Positions 47,599 to 59,145 of a stretch of 64,000 nt of DNA are shown here, one piece after another; within the stretch, counting starts at the first letter, position 1; every line of letters begins with the position of its first letter. The notes beneath the pieces were generated by a model. The model was not told where the DNA came from, did no database searches, and worked only from the letters and a program-made list of their open reading frames with translations. The stretch comes from Pteria penguin. Lineage: Eukaryota; Mollusca; Bivalvia; Pterioida; Pteriidae. The stretch spans positions 68,477,878-68,541,877 of the forward strand of contig CM068584.1 in the NCBI GenBank assembly GCA_035048485.1. The letters run 5' to 3'. Made by a program: the position numbers and the translations under genes.

Positions 47599-47950
47599 CT
47601 AGCTAGCGCTGTGTGAGTACAAGACAGCTAGCCTGTGTGTGTGTGTGTGTGTGTGTGTACAGGACAGCTAGCGTTGTGTGTGTGTACAGGACGGCTAGCG
47701 TTGTGTGTGTACAAGACAGCTAGCGCTGTGTGTGTACAAGACAGCTAGCCTGTGTGTGTGTACAGGACAGCTAGCGCTGTGTGTGTGTACAGGACGGCTA
47801 GCGCTGTGTGTGTACAGGGCAGCTAGTGCTGTTGGTACAGGACAGCTAGCGCTGTGTGTGTGTGTGTACAGGACAGCTAGCGCTGTGTGTGTGTGTGCAG
47901 GACAGCTAGCGCTGTGTGTGTGTACAGGACAGCTAGCGCTGTGTGACAGC
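47599..47950. repeat. ~27-bp array with variable GT run
   Basis: About 12 copies of 'acaggacagctagcgctg' followed by a (GT)n stretch of variable length. The GT run sets the unit length between about 20 and 40 bp. Confidence 0.93.
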
Positions 47951-48272
47951 TAGATTTTCAAGTCGTCCCGTCTATCCCATGTTCGATTGTAAGAGGACTT
48001 GGGTTTTCTCATAAATATCATACTTTTTTTCAAATTGACGTGTGCTCCCAGGCGCTTTAGCTTGAAATCAGATACACTACTGGCTGGGAAAGAAAAAAGA
48101 AACAATGACAAACAGCACCATGAATTTCTTGTTTCTTGAGAATATTTCTGACTTAAGAATTTAGGTAAATGTCACACATGGAGAAATGTGACAATCCGTC
48201 CTCTCTCATTTGAATCAGCATCAAAGTTTTATTTTAAGTATGTCAAGTAGTTAATCTAAGAATGTCAAACTC

Positions 48273-48880
48273 AAAGTGGCGGAGACATATAAGCCAGTAT
48301 AACACCCTCGCCAGTGAGCTAGCTTTACCGGCGATGTGGCGGAGAGATATAAGCCAGTATAACACCCTAGCTAATGAGCTAACTTTACTGGCGATGTGGC
48401 GGAGACATATGAGCCAGTATAACATCCTGGCTAGTGGGCTAGCTTTACCGGCGATGTGGCGGAGAGATATAAGCCAGTATAACACCCTTGCTAGTGGGCT
48501 AGCTTTACCGGCGATGTGGCGGAGACAAATAAGTCAGTGTAACACCCTTGCTAGTGAGCTAGCTTTACCGGCGATGTGGCGGACACATATAAGCCAGTAT
48601 AACACCCTCGCTAATGAGCTAGCTTTAATGGCGATGTGGCGGAGACATTTAAGCCAGTATAACACCCACGCTAGTTGGCTAGCTTTACTGGCAATGTGGT
48701 GGAGACATATAAGCCGGTATAACACCCTCGCTAATGAGCTAGCTTTACCGGCGATGTGGCCGAGACATATAAGCCAGTATAATATCCCCGCTAGTGGGCT
48801 AGCTTTACTGGCGATGTGGCGGAGACATATAAGCCAGTATAACACCCTCGTTAATGGGCTAGCTTTACCGGCGATGTGGT
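48273..48880. repeat. 60-bp tandem array (~10 copies)
   Basis: Unit pieces are 'gcgatgtggcggagacatat', 'aagccagtataacaccctcg' and 'gagctagctttaccg'. It lies about 340 bp past the stop codon of the Ly6-type gene, on its 3' side. Twenty-codon units are open on both strands. Substitutions show no bias to silent sites, so I do not call the 228-residue plus frame (48262-48948) a gene. Confidence 0.95.
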
Positions 48881-49044
48881 TATATTTATCGGGCTTTGTT
48901 GCTAAGTTAAGTAACGTGGAGTGTGGTATGTTTGAATATGGTTATTAGAATTATGGTTAATTCACAACATTTCTTCTCTAGTATAAAAATAAAAACCAAA
49001 ATAAGTAAAATAGAAAATTTATATAATACATGTGCAATAGAATT

Positions 49045-49125
49045 TGATCTTCCCGGTATGACTTTTGATCTTCCCGGTATGACTTTTGATCTTCTCGGTA
49101 TGATATTTTATCTTTCCGATATAAT
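49045..49125. repeat. Short 21-bp tandem repeat (~4 copies)
   Basis: 'gatcttcccggtatgactt' twice nearly exact, then two more diverged copies. It lies just beyond the likely 3' end of the Ly6-type gene. Confidence 0.85.
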
Positions 49126-49130
49126 TTGTT

Positions 49131-49136
49131 TTTAAT
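49131..49136 (-). promoter_or_regulatory. Candidate polyadenylation signal ATTAAA for the Ly6-type gene
   Basis: On the minus strand ATTAAA lies 84-89 nt past the stop codon of exon 3. No AATAAA is nearer. The placement is reasonable for a short 3' UTR, but it is untested. Confidence 0.35.
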
Positions 49137-49219
49137 CAGAAACAATAAAATTATACAATATTCTCCATAAAACATCATGAAATAATTAATGAATTCGTCA
49201 GTCAAACAACAAACATTGC

Positions 49220-49476
49220 TTAGCTCACGATGTACACAAAGAAGCTAGAGAACAATAGAAGACAATGTGTGAATGCGGAGTCTCTCTGGCCTGGTCCGCT
49301 AGAGCATATTCCACCATTACAGTTGAGTCGAATGTCGTGGTTCTCGCCCACGGAAGCATTGTTACAGTAGTGACCTCTACAGGACGTTATACATGTCACG
49401 AAGCCGTATTCCTCCGCGCAGTCGTTCCCCAGGAACTTGTTGCATGACCGGAACACAGAGTCCACCACCTTGGAAC
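49220..49476 (-). CDS. Ly6-type gene, exon 3 (second half and GPI tail)
   Basis: Acceptor TTCATTATAG precedes 257 nt ending in TAA. It encodes residues 81-165: FRSCNKFLGNDC, then CITSCRGHYCNN closing the three-finger domain. A loose linker with two further cysteines (133, 138) follows, then the hydrophobic end LLLFSSFFVYIVS. Confidence 0.84.
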
Positions 49477-52400
49477 CTATAATGAAGGGACATACATTCA
49501 TTTTATTGATTTGTTATTTATATACACCCAGAGTATCCTATGATTTCCATGTAATATAACAATTCTCTGCAAAAACATGAAAATTCAAAGGCCACCTTAT
49601 GTCAATGGCTATACCACATGCCAATCACTACCACATGTTAATGGCCATGACATGTCAATGGCCACCACATGTCAATGGCTACCACATGTCAATGGCCACC
49701 ACATGTCAATGGCTACCACATGTCAATGGCCACTACATGTCAATGGCTACCTCATGTCAATGGCCACCACATGTCAATGGCTACCACATGTCAAGGGTCA
49801 CCATATGTCAATGGCTACTACATGTCAATGGCTATCTCATGTCAATGGCCACCACATGTCAATGGCTACTACATGTCAATGGCCATCATATGTCAATGGC
49901 CACCACATGTCAATGGCTACCACATGTCAATGGCTACCACATGTCAATGGTCACCATATGTCAATGACCACCACATGTCAAGGATTTAATGATTTTTGGA
50001 TTTTGAGATGTATATGAAGTTCTAACAAAATATTAATATCGTTCTTCCTATTTGGTTGCCGTTGGTATGGTAACTATGGCTCAGATTTACAGAATCTGAA
50101 AAATTATGAGACCTAGGCATTTTCTAGAGGTTTGTTTTCATGGTTTTTTTTGTTTTTGTTTGATTATTGTTTTACGTCACTCCACGATTATTTCACGTAT
50201 ATGGTGACGGCATCTGCCTGATGCATTGCATACAAATTTAGACCTTTGCAACGGACCCACCCGAAGCAGTGAGGGATCTTTTACGTGCCACGCCTACCGT
50301 GACACGGGACCTCGGTTTTTACTGTCTCATCCGAAAGACAGAACACCGGTGTGCCCCGGGCGGGAGTCGAACCCGCGACCTCGTGATCACGAGCCGAGCA
50401 CCTTATCCACTAGGCCACACCGGCTTTGTTTTCATGGTAGGCAACTTGAGTTTTCATTATCTTTTGTTTTAAATATTCATCAGTGAAAGCAATTTAAGAA
50501 AATTATGTGTTTTCCTCTTCTTATACAACTTGCACATTATATAACCAATGTGAATGATAAAACATGCCTAGAAATGGCTCAGTTTTTCACATATTGATAA
50601 GACATGACGTTGATCTTGAAGTAAATGACCTTGAAAAAATAAAGGTTATCAGGCACAATGATAACACAATGATAAATGTTCCTACATAGACATTCCACAA
50701 TGTACGTCCTACTGAATATAGATATCAATTCCTAAAAAATATGTAACATGTAATGAAAATGGAAGTTAAACAAGAGGCCCAAGTGGGCCTATATCGCTCA
50801 CCTGAGTATATAGATTATCAGTCATGCAAGAAGGAAGAAGTTATTTATTTTTGCATTATTGTGACTAAGTCAGCACAAATGTTGCAAATATGTCAAATTT
50901 TATTTCAGACCAGAATAAAAAACATTTTTTTTTGCACATCCATTTAGGTGATTTTGATATTAAGAATTTGCTTATAGTCTCTGCAAGATGTTATTCAGGG
51001 CATCACGTTTGTCATTTTCTTAAGGTGGGGCCTTTTGTTGACTGATTTCAAGTTTGGGTCATCAATTGTTTCAAATATTGTCCAGATCCAAATTAAAATG
51101 GCCTAATTTCATATGTTGAGTGTTGAGAAACATCTAACAACTTATTTAGATGTGTAAAGAAATGAAAAAAAAAATTGACCACAGCTGGATTTGAACCGCC
51201 ACTCTCCATATTTCAATTACCAAGTGGTTTATGTACCATTGTGAGACTTACTTGTTAGACATGGTGGCATTATCTGTTAACCAATTTGGATGAAATGTAA
51301 AAATTGATAGAGGACCTATAGTACTTCATGTATACCGTGTTTCATTAAAATATTTCATGTGGTATAACAGCATAAGTTAAAAATGTGAAGAATTGTTCCT
51401 ATACACCCTCATTTGGAAGTCTTTAAAAACTCATAGAAAATCCAAAAATTGAGATATTGACAAAATTCTTCTAAAATAACATTCCTTACCATAATTATGA
51501 TCCAAATAAGAAATCATCATTATCAATTAACTGAAAAACATGACACTTTTCTGCATTGAAATTACTAAGTCCAAAAAATGTACAAAAAACGTCAAAAATT
51601 TGATTTCGGAACGGAACCAAAAATATCAACACTTCTTCACACATTTGTCTAGATCATTCCTGTGCATTTTGTGCGGTTTGTCACTGTATGCCCCCGGTCT
51701 GAAGAAAAAGTTTGTTAAAGGAGGGTACCCTCTGTGACTTACTTTTGCCTGTGGTGGCACCATCTGTTGACGGATCTGGACGAAAAACATCCAACACATG
51801 TAGGGGACCATGAGTATTTCATTCCCTACCAAGTTTCATCAAATTATGTTCAGCTGTTTTGAAGAAGATGTGAAAAGTTAACGACGTTACAAGTATCGCC
51901 GAATAAAAGGTTAGGTGTGTCTGATATGTCGCAACAATCACCGAATACAAGGATTGGAATAAGCGGTTCTCAATGCAACACCGTGGGTATGATTGGATTC
52001 CTTTTTAAACAGCTTCGGTGTAAGCGGAACGCTACTGAAAATGATCGGTTGCCCATTGACAAACATCGGTACGAGCGGTTTCCTGCGGTTCCCGGCTGCA
52101 AACCCTCGGTCTAAGCGGTCTACGTAACACCATGAGTATAAACGGCTGCTTCTCGTGGATGCGGTGTGGAGGACGAAATGTGCAGATGTCCGTCGTTATT
52201 CAAGTGAAACCATCTTGGTGTGACGTAACTCCCCCACCCCCAACCCACGCCTTTTTTATCCGAAGATCGAATAGCAGTGCACAGAGACGGGATGTTAACG
52301 TAACACACAGACTTACGTGTATTCCAGCGCTCTTGGGTGATGCAGTATTTATCACAACTGAGGGTATGTGACCGCTTAGAAAGAGTGGCCGTGTTATTCA

Positions 52401-54581
52401 AGCAGTCCTGTCCGTTATTATTCCCCTGCCATATAGAGTATGAACATACAAAACACGTAAAATTGCCGGAGGATGATGCATCTGAAAGTAAATAATATAT
52501 GTTGTATATGGCTGTATAGTACATGTAGATGCTGGTTTGGTTCATCATTTTATACACGTATTGACTTCATTGCTAAATAAATAAACAAATAAATAAATAA
52601 AAAACATATTAATTAATTTAAAAACAAAATAAATAAAAAAATAATAATAATCAAAGTTGATAAAATAAAAAGTAAGTAAAAACAGATTGATTTAAAAGAG
52701 GTCAATGTTAATAATAAATGAATAAATAAATAAATTATAAAAAAAAAAAACAAACAAAACAAAACAAAAAGAAAAAATAATACAAAACAAAAACTAACCC
52801 CAAACACCGTACTATATTCGTTTTGAGTGGTGCGTATTGACTATTACAGAGTTATTTCATGTCTACTTGGGGAACAGTCAAACTTATATCCCGAGGTAGT
52901 AGAGAAGACCTTGGAAACTGTAACCCGAGGCTCAAGACAAAACTGATTCTCGGTATGCACGTCACTTGAGCGCTTGGTCATGAAAAAGCTTTTGGATGGC
53001 AGCAGTTCGTCATGTGACCGAAGTATTCGCGAAACAGTCAAAAGACGTATGTAATTCTAATTTATCTAGTTGATTGGGCAATAAAAACATATAGTTGAGT
53101 CCAACTTTATATTAATATATTACTTGTCAAACATATAATTTGTGTGTATAAATAACACTCCATGCATCACACAGTGACGTCATTATAGCTCTGTAATGCG
53201 CTGGACTCGCCCGTGGACAGTCCTGGGATTCATTCCTTTCACATTATATACGGACACTCTGTGGTCAGTGTGGACAGTCACGGATTCATTCCTTTCACAT
53301 TATATACAGACACTTTGTGGTCAGTGTGGACAGTCACGGATTCATTCCTTTCACATTATATACAGACACTCTGTGGTCAGTGTGGACAGTCACGGATTCA
53401 TTCCTTTCACATTATATACGGACACTCTGTGGTCAGTGTGGACAGTCACGGATTCATTCCTTTCACATTATATACAGACACTCTGTGGTCAATGTGGACA
53501 GTCACGGATTCATTCCTTTCACATTATATACAGACACTCTGTGGTCAGTGTGGACAGTCACGGATTCATTCCTTTCACATTATATACGGACACTCTGTGG
53601 TCAGTGTGGACAGTCACGGATTCATTCCTTTCACATTATATACAGACACTCTGTGGTCAGTGTAGAGTTTGTGACGTTTCTCACTCAAATAATCCCAAGC
53701 TTAAGAGAAACCGTCAATTATTCTGGAATCAGGTAGTCATTGATAAACAAGAGGCTAAAGGTGGTTTATATTACTCACTTGACAACACTTTGCTCATTCA
53801 CAAGCAAATTGGAATAGTCTCTTGCATATTGTGTTAAGGACACGTGATAAAGGACTAAACATCTGTATTGAATGAATCAAGACATTGATACTAAAATACT
53901 TTTTTCTTAAATACTATTTATTTTTTGTTTTTGGTGTAAAACAAACAAAAGAATTTTATTCCCTCAAAAATAATTTTCTTGGAAAACTGTATAAAACTTT
54001 TACGCCGGACAGACAGGAGGACAAACATGAGCACGGACGCTGGACAAAGAATTATTACAATTGTTCTTTTCAGTTCAGGTGAGTACAACACAATAAACGC
54101 CTTCCTCGCAGATCACGTATTATAGTGACATGGGGAGGTACGGAGGTAAAATACAATTAATACCTCCCTCGTAGATCACGTATTATAGTGACATGGGGAG
54201 GTACGGAGGTAAAATACTATAAATACCTCCCTTGCAGATCACGTATTATAGTGACATGGGGAGGTACGGAGGTAAAATACTATAGATACCTCCCTCACAG
54301 ATCACGTATTATAGTGACATGGGGAGGTACGGAGGTAAAATACTATAGATACCTCCCTCACAGATCACGTAATATAGTGACATGGGGAGGTACGGAGGTA
54401 AAATACTATAGATACCTCCCTCACAGATCACGTATTATAGAGAAATATGGAGGATCGGACCAAATCACAAATTAATATCCGCTAAGAAACGTTTTACATT
54501 CTTACCTTGGCTCATGCTATGATGTATGCACAATCCATAAACGAAGAGGAAAGTCCTTATCAAGGGTGAAAACGTTTCCAT
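49220..54581 (-). CDS. GPI-anchored Ly6/uPAR (three-finger) protein, three exons
   Basis: The coding join on the minus strand is 54581-54506, 52481-52317 and 49476-49220 (498 nt, 165 residues plus stop). Introns are GT-AG and both junctions are phase 1. Residues 1-25 look like a signal peptide. Residues 33-120 carry ten cysteines (35, 38, 52, 68, 72, 92, 100, 109, 113, 118) and end CNN, the hallmark of the Ly6/uPAR fold. Three N-glycosylation sites are likely (N32, N54, N120). After a Gly/Ser-rich stretch, residues 152-165 are hydrophobic, fitting GPI-anchor addition. Family members act at the cell surface as ligands or modulators of receptors and channels; the role here cannot be told. Introns hold several minisatellites. 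An unseen 5' UTR exon is possible. Confidence 0.82.
49601..49982. repeat. 17-bp tandem array in intron 2 of the Ly6-type gene
   Basis: About 22 copies of 'caatggctaccacatgt' with C/T and A/T variants. As 17 is not a multiple of three, all plus frames stay open. It begins about 125 bp from the exon 3 acceptor. Confidence 0.94.
50144..50424 (-). mobile_element. Complete type-2 SINE in intron 2 of the Ly6-type gene
   Basis: A 281-bp copy. The head at 50424 reads AGCCGGTGTGGCCTAGTGGA, with B box GGTTCGACTCC near 50370. The body matches 39087-39354, and the tail is A-rich on the minus strand. Perfect 13-bp target duplication TTTGTTTTCATGG at 50131-50143 and 50425-50437. It has the same orientation as the host gene. 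Confidence 0.93.
50755..51900. mobile_element. Dispersed molluscan repeat, partial copies
   Basis: 50773-50803 has the element end 'caagaggcccaagtgggcc' with 'cgctcacctga'. 51660-51885 has other familiar pieces: 'tatgcccccggtctgaagaa' and 'taccaagtttcatcaaatt'. A tRNA-like scrap ('ggatttgaaccgcc') interrupts at about 51180-51250. I recall this family as abundant in molluscs but cannot assign its class. No protein is visible. It lies inside intron 2. Confidence 0.6.
52317..52481 (-). CDS. Ly6-type gene, exon 2 (first half of the domain)
   Basis: Acceptor TTTACTTTCAG precedes 165 nt, and the donor is AATACAC|GTAAGT. It encodes residues 26-80 plus one base of codon 81. It carries C-x2-C (FTCFVC), the third cysteine in GQDC, then the C-x3-C pair in SCDKYC. 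Both ends are phase 1, the usual layout of exons in this family. Confidence 0.82.
52565..52800. repeat. A-rich low complexity in intron 1
   Basis: Irregular 'aataaataaataa' and 'aaacaaaacaaaa' sequence, just upstream of exon 2 in transcript order. Confidence 0.85.
53217..53663. repeat. 56-bp tandem array in intron 1 of the Ly6-type gene
   Basis: Eight highly uniform copies: 'acagtcacggattcattcct', 'ttcacattatatacagacac', 'tctgtggtcagtgtgg'. The copies are almost identical, so the array is recent or homogenised. All three plus frames are open, giving frames between 53196 and 53837 that are not genes. Confidence 0.96.
53740..53800. mobile_element. Possible fragment of the caagaggc repeat family
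   Basis: 'aacaagaggctaaaggtgg' followed by 'attactcacttga' resembles the element end at 50773 with several changes. Short and uncertain. Confidence 0.35.
54101..54445. repeat. 63-bp tandem array in intron 1 of the Ly6-type gene
   Basis: About 5.5 copies: 'cagatcacgtattatagtga', 'catggggaggtacggaggta', 'aaatactatagatacctccc'. It ends about 60 bp from the exon 1 donor site. Confidence 0.95.
54506..54581 (-). CDS. Ly6-type gene, exon 1 (signal peptide)
   Basis: ATG at 54581 opens 76 nt encoding METFSPLIRTFLFVYG and then LCIHHSMSQ, ending at CCAAG|GTAAGA in phase 1. The start was chosen because it gives a signal peptide and joins exon 2 in frame. An upstream ATG near 54613 meets a stop at once. 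Confidence 0.78.
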
Positions 54582-54820
54582 GACAACCACATAAACAGTC
54601 CTGACAATTACATGAAGTCGTGCTGTGATTCGGCGACAGGTGGCACTATTATCTCGGTGACTTATGACAACTTTCAGAATTCAAATAAAGTCTTTCCACT
54701 AAAGCCACTTACGTCATTAAATACATACTACCCCTCGCACGGACTTAAGTATCTATACATATACCTCAATTGCTTACAGCTTATGGTCCAAATTCTATAA
54801 AGCGGAATCCCGGAGAAGTG
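54582..54820 (-). promoter_or_regulatory. Presumed upstream region of the Ly6-type gene
   Basis: On the minus strand this stretch precedes the start codon. It contains a CRE-like TGACGTAA near 54708-54715 and TATA-like AT stretches (GGTATATGTATAG) near 54752-54764. The transcription start is unknown, so these are only candidate sites. Confidence 0.25.
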
Positions 54821-55520
54821 GACGGTTACCGCCTATCCTAGCATATACTGACTGTGAGGTTTGAAGGACTTACGGCAGTACTCGTTATATGATACAGACA
54901 ATGCAAGGCTCCATAGGGGATTCCCCTACGACGGGGGTATTCAGTATCGAAATATGCCATTATTATAAATTGATTTTTGAAACTGAGTATTCAATAAGAA
55001 CTCTCACAGCATATTTCTTTTCATTCCCTAATTATCCGAGACTCTCATTCCTGTACTTTCGAATTCTCGTCGGAGTTTTTGGGACGTGTTCCCATGGGAA
55101 CCCCTTATTGTGTTACCCCATGTTATCAGCCATACCGGACATTCTGGATGGTGACGGAAGGTGTAACCGTACGGCCAGTAATACTGGATAAACACTACTT
55201 GAAATTAATCCCATCAACTAATTGCAATTTAACTACGGAAATATCCGAGTCAACACGTTCTGGCATCCGTAGACCCTCTGCTGTTACCATTAAGTCACTT
55301 TGATTTTTGACATGTTTGCCAATTTATATCTAAACTTTCCGTAAAAATACGTTTGGATGTTGATCGTTTATTAGACAAACAGGGCAAGGCGATATTGAAG
55401 CTGTATTCATTTTGAGATATTGTGTAATATTTTGTCATGTTTCCTTCGTTTTGTTTTGGTTTGTTTAAACAAGTCAGTTTTACCATAATAACATACACAC
55501 ATGCCTTGTGAGAAATTTTC
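54821..55520. other. Unique sequence upstream of the Ly6-type gene
   Basis: No exon, array or recognised element. The open frames at 54889-55303 show no family resemblance. Confidence 0.45.
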
Positions 55521-55531
55521 TGAAAGTTAGA

Positions 55532-55875
55532 ACCCCCCCCCCCCCCAAATACGTAGAAATGATTTCTATTGAAGTATGGTATGTGTGTATGATGTGTGTA
55601 TAGGTGTGTGTGTGTGTATAGGTGTATGTGTGTGATGTGTGTGTGTGATGTGGGTGATGTGTGTATGGGTGTGTGTGAGGTGTGTATAGGTGCGTTCCGT
55701 TTTATTTATTGGCTTTTTGTTATTTTTTGTTTTGTTTGTTAATTTTTTTTTTTTGTTTGCTGATATGACTGCTTTATATATTTAGTTTCGATTAAAAAAA
55801 ATAATGAAACATAAAAAAAATAAATAATAATAATTAAAATAATGATAATAATAAATAAAGAAATAAAATCCAATT
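55532..55875. repeat. Poly-C, imperfect (GT)n and AT-rich low complexity
   Basis: A 15-nt C run near 55532-55546, then imperfect GT repeats with 'ggtgtgtgtgtg' and 'gatgtgtgtat' at about 55580-55690, then T-rich and A-rich tracts to 55875. Confidence 0.9.
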
Positions 55876-55969
55876 CCAATGAGAAGAAGAAATCGCGGCA
55901 CTCCCTCTAGACTACCAAACCTCTCACATTGAACTCATCTTTCTCTTAAAGATAACAACAACTACATTG

Positions 55970-56248
55970 ATTGATTGATTGATTGATTATTGTTTTACGT
56001 CACTCTACTGTTATTTCGCGTATATGGTGGCGGCATTTGCATGATAGAAATGATGAAAATTTAGACCTTAGCAACGGATACATCCGAAGAAGTGAGGGAT
56101 CTTTTACGAGACACGCCTACCGTGAGACGGGACCTCGGTTTTCACTGTCTAATCCGAAAGACAGAACACCGATGTGCCAATGCAAGGGGTCGAACCCGGG
56201 CCTCCCGGTCACGCGTCGAGCACCCCATCATCTGAGTTATGCCGGCTT
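55970..56248 (-). mobile_element. Type-2 SINE
   Basis: Full layout on the minus strand: tRNA-like head near 56248, B-box region 'gggtcgaacccgggcctcc' near 56190, body 'aatccgaaagacagaacacc' and 'gaagtgagggatctttta', tail 'gttttacgtcactctac' after GATT repeats. Possible short target copies 'ataacaa' occur near 55951 and 56256. Confidence 0.85.
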
Positions 56249-56489
56249 ACGGCAATAACAAATATGGAGAACAGCAGAAATCTTATCTTAAATTCTCTAT
56301 CAAACAGAATAAATATAATGGTAAAAATTATACGGTTCCTACAAATACGAAAGATAATCAGAATCCAGCAGAATCACACAACGTACACAATCCGTCACAC
56401 AAGAAATACACTCCATGTTGTCACATAAAATAAATGCACCATGTTGTCATACAACAGAAGCAGTCTATGTTGTCACATAATAAACAATA

Positions 56490-58221
56490 TATCCAGAACG
56501 CCTCTGTAGTAGGTCTGTGTCTCTGGAGTAGGTCTTTGTCTCTGGAATAGGTCTATGCCTCTGGAGTTCATGCAGATCTCTGTCTCTAGAGTAGGTCTAT
56601 GTCTCTAGAGTAGGTCTATGTCTCTGGAGTAGGTCTATGCCTCTGGAGTAGGTCTATGCCTCTGGAAGAGGTCTATGTCTTTGAGGTAGTTCTATGTCTC
56701 TAGTAGGTCTATGTCTCTGGAGTTCATGCAGATCCCTGTCTCTATAGTAGGTCTATGTCTCTAGGGTAGGTCTATGCCTCTGAAGTAGTTCTATGGCCTC
56801 TGGAGTAGGCCTATGTCTCTGGAGTAGGTCTATGTCTCTTGATTAGGTCTATGCCTCTGGAGTAGGTCTATGTCTCTGGAGTAGGTCTATGTCTCTGGAG
56901 TTCATGCAGGTCTCTGTCTCTGGAGTAGATCTATGTCTCTGGGGTAGGTCTATGCCTCTGGAGTTCATGCAGTTCCCTGTCTCTGAAGTAGGTCTATGTC
57001 TCTGGAATTCATGCAGGTCTCTGTCTTTGGAGTAGGTCTATGTCTCTGGGGTTGGTCTATATCTCTGGAGTTCATGCAGATATCTGTCTCTGGAGTAGGT
57101 CTATATCTCTGAAGTAGGTCTATGTCTCTGGAGTTCATGCAGATCTCTGTCTCTATAGTAGGTCTATGTTTCTGGAGTAGGTCTATGCTTCTGGAGAAGG
57201 TTTATGTCTCTGGAGTTCATGCAGGACTCTGCCTCTGGAGTAGGTCTATGGCTCTGGAGTTCATGCAGGTCTCTGTCTCTGGAGTAGGTCTATGTCTCTT
57301 GAGTTCATGTAGGTCTCTGACTCTATAGTAGGTCTATGTCTCTGGAGTAGGTCTATGCTTCTGGAGAAGGTCTATGTCTCTGGAGTTCATGCAGGTCTCA
57401 GCCTCTGTAGTAGGTCTATGCCACTTGAATTCATGCAGGTCTGTCTCTGGAGTAGGGCTATTTCTCCGGAGTTCATGCAGGTCTCTCTCTCTGTAGTAGG
57501 TCAATGTCTCTGGAATTCATGCAAGTCTATGTCTCTGGAGTAGGTCTGTCACTGGAGTATGGATCTGTCTCGGGAGTAGGTCTCTGTCTCTGGAGTAGGT
57601 CTCTGTGTCCTGAGTAGGTCTATGTCTCTGTAGTAGGTCTATGTCTCTGGAGTTCATGCAGATCTCTGTCTCTGGAGTTCATGCAGATCTCTGTCTCTAT
57701 AGTAGGTCTATGTCTCTTGATTAGTATTATGCCTCTGGAGTAGGTCTATGTCTCTTGAATAGGTCTATGTCTCTGGAGTTCATGCAGGACACTGCCTCTG
57801 GAGTAGGTCTATATCTCTGGAGTTCATGCAGATATCTGTCTCTGGATTAGGTCTATGTCTCTGGAGTAGGTGTATGTCTCTTGAGTTCATGCAGATCTCT
57901 GTCTCTATGGTAGATCTATGTCTTTGGAGTAGGTCTATGCTTCTGGAGTAGGTCTATGAGTTCATGCAGGTCTCTGCCTCTATGCCATTGGAATTATTGC
58001 AGGTCTGTCTCTGGAGTAGGTATATTTCTCTAGAGTTCATGCCGGTCTCTGTCTCTGGAGTAGGTGTATGTCTCTGGAGTAGGTCTATGTGTCTGGAGTT
58101 CCTGCAGATCTATGTCACTGGAGTATGGATCTGTGTCTTGAGTAGGTCTCTATCTCTGAAACATGGACCTGTCTCTGGAATATGGATCTGTCTCTGAAGT
58201 AGGTCTCTGTAGTAGGTCTCT
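56490..58221. repeat. ~19-bp irregular tandem array, left part
   Basis: Dozens of copies of 'taggtctatgtctctggag', interspersed with a second form 'ttcatgcaggtctctgtct'. The array is broken at 58221/58222 by the foldback element and resumes at 61672 in the same orientation. Frames across it are array effects. Confidence 0.93.
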
Positions 58222-59145
58222 ATGGAACGCCTAAGCTGCCTTATAGTGTAAAAAACCACAACCTTATATCAATACGTCATTACATTATGTGGTTATGTCT
58301 TTATCTTATGTAAATACTTTACTACGTATTGTGGAAACATCTTTACTAAAAGTCAATATTTCAATATGTTGTGTGGAGTCTTATTTATGTTATGACAAAA
58401 GGTCTGTGTGTTATGTCAAAACCCCTTTATGTTATGTCAAAACCTCTTTATGTTATGTCAAAACCCGTTTATGTTATGTCAAAACCTCTTTGTTATGTCA
58501 AAACCTCCTTATGTTATGTCAAAACCTCTTGATGTTATGTCAAAACCTCTTTATGTTATGTCAAAACCTCTTTATGGCATGTCAAAACTTTTTTATGTTA
58601 TGTCAAAACCTCTTTATGGCATGTCAAGGCCCATATATGTTATGACAAAATGTCTTTATGTTATGTCAAAACCCCTTTATGTTATGTCAAAACCTCTTTA
58701 TGTTATGTCAAAACCTCTTTATATTATGTCAAAACCTCTTTACGACATGTCAAAACCTCTCTATGTTATGTCAAAACCTCTTTATGGCATGTCAAGGCCC
58801 ATTTATGTTATGACAAAATGTCTTTATGTTATGTCGTGACCTCGTTGTTATGTCAAAACCTCTCTATGTTATGTCAAAACCCCTTAATGTTATGTCAAAA
58901 CCCCTTAATGTTTTATCAAAACCTCTCCATGCTCGGTCAAAATTCTTTTATGTTACGCCAATATCCCTTTTTGTTATGGTAAAACGTCTTTATGTTATGC
59001 CAAGACGTCTTTATGTTGTGTCATTTCTTTATGTCGAGCAAGTTCTTTATCATAAACAGATTTGGTCAAAACGTACCCAGATTTGGTCAAAACGTACCCA
59101 ATGTTTTGGTCAAAACGTACCCACCCCACCAAAACGTACGTGTAA
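58222..59145 (+). repeat. Left arm of the foldback element
   Basis: Order: tip, 'aaaaaaccacaaccttat', 'ggaaacatctttactaaaag', the 21-bp array (about 58384-58935, 'ttatgttatgtcaaaacc'), 'atgtcgagcaagttcttta', then 'tttggtcaaaacgtaccca' repeats. The array makes frames such as 58408-58839 with repeating VMSKPLY. Confidence 0.9.

Noticed and set aside
48262..48948. 228-residue plus frame with 20-residue repeats
   Set aside because: Differences among units change amino acids freely, and the opposite strand is also open. This fits an array, not a selected protein.
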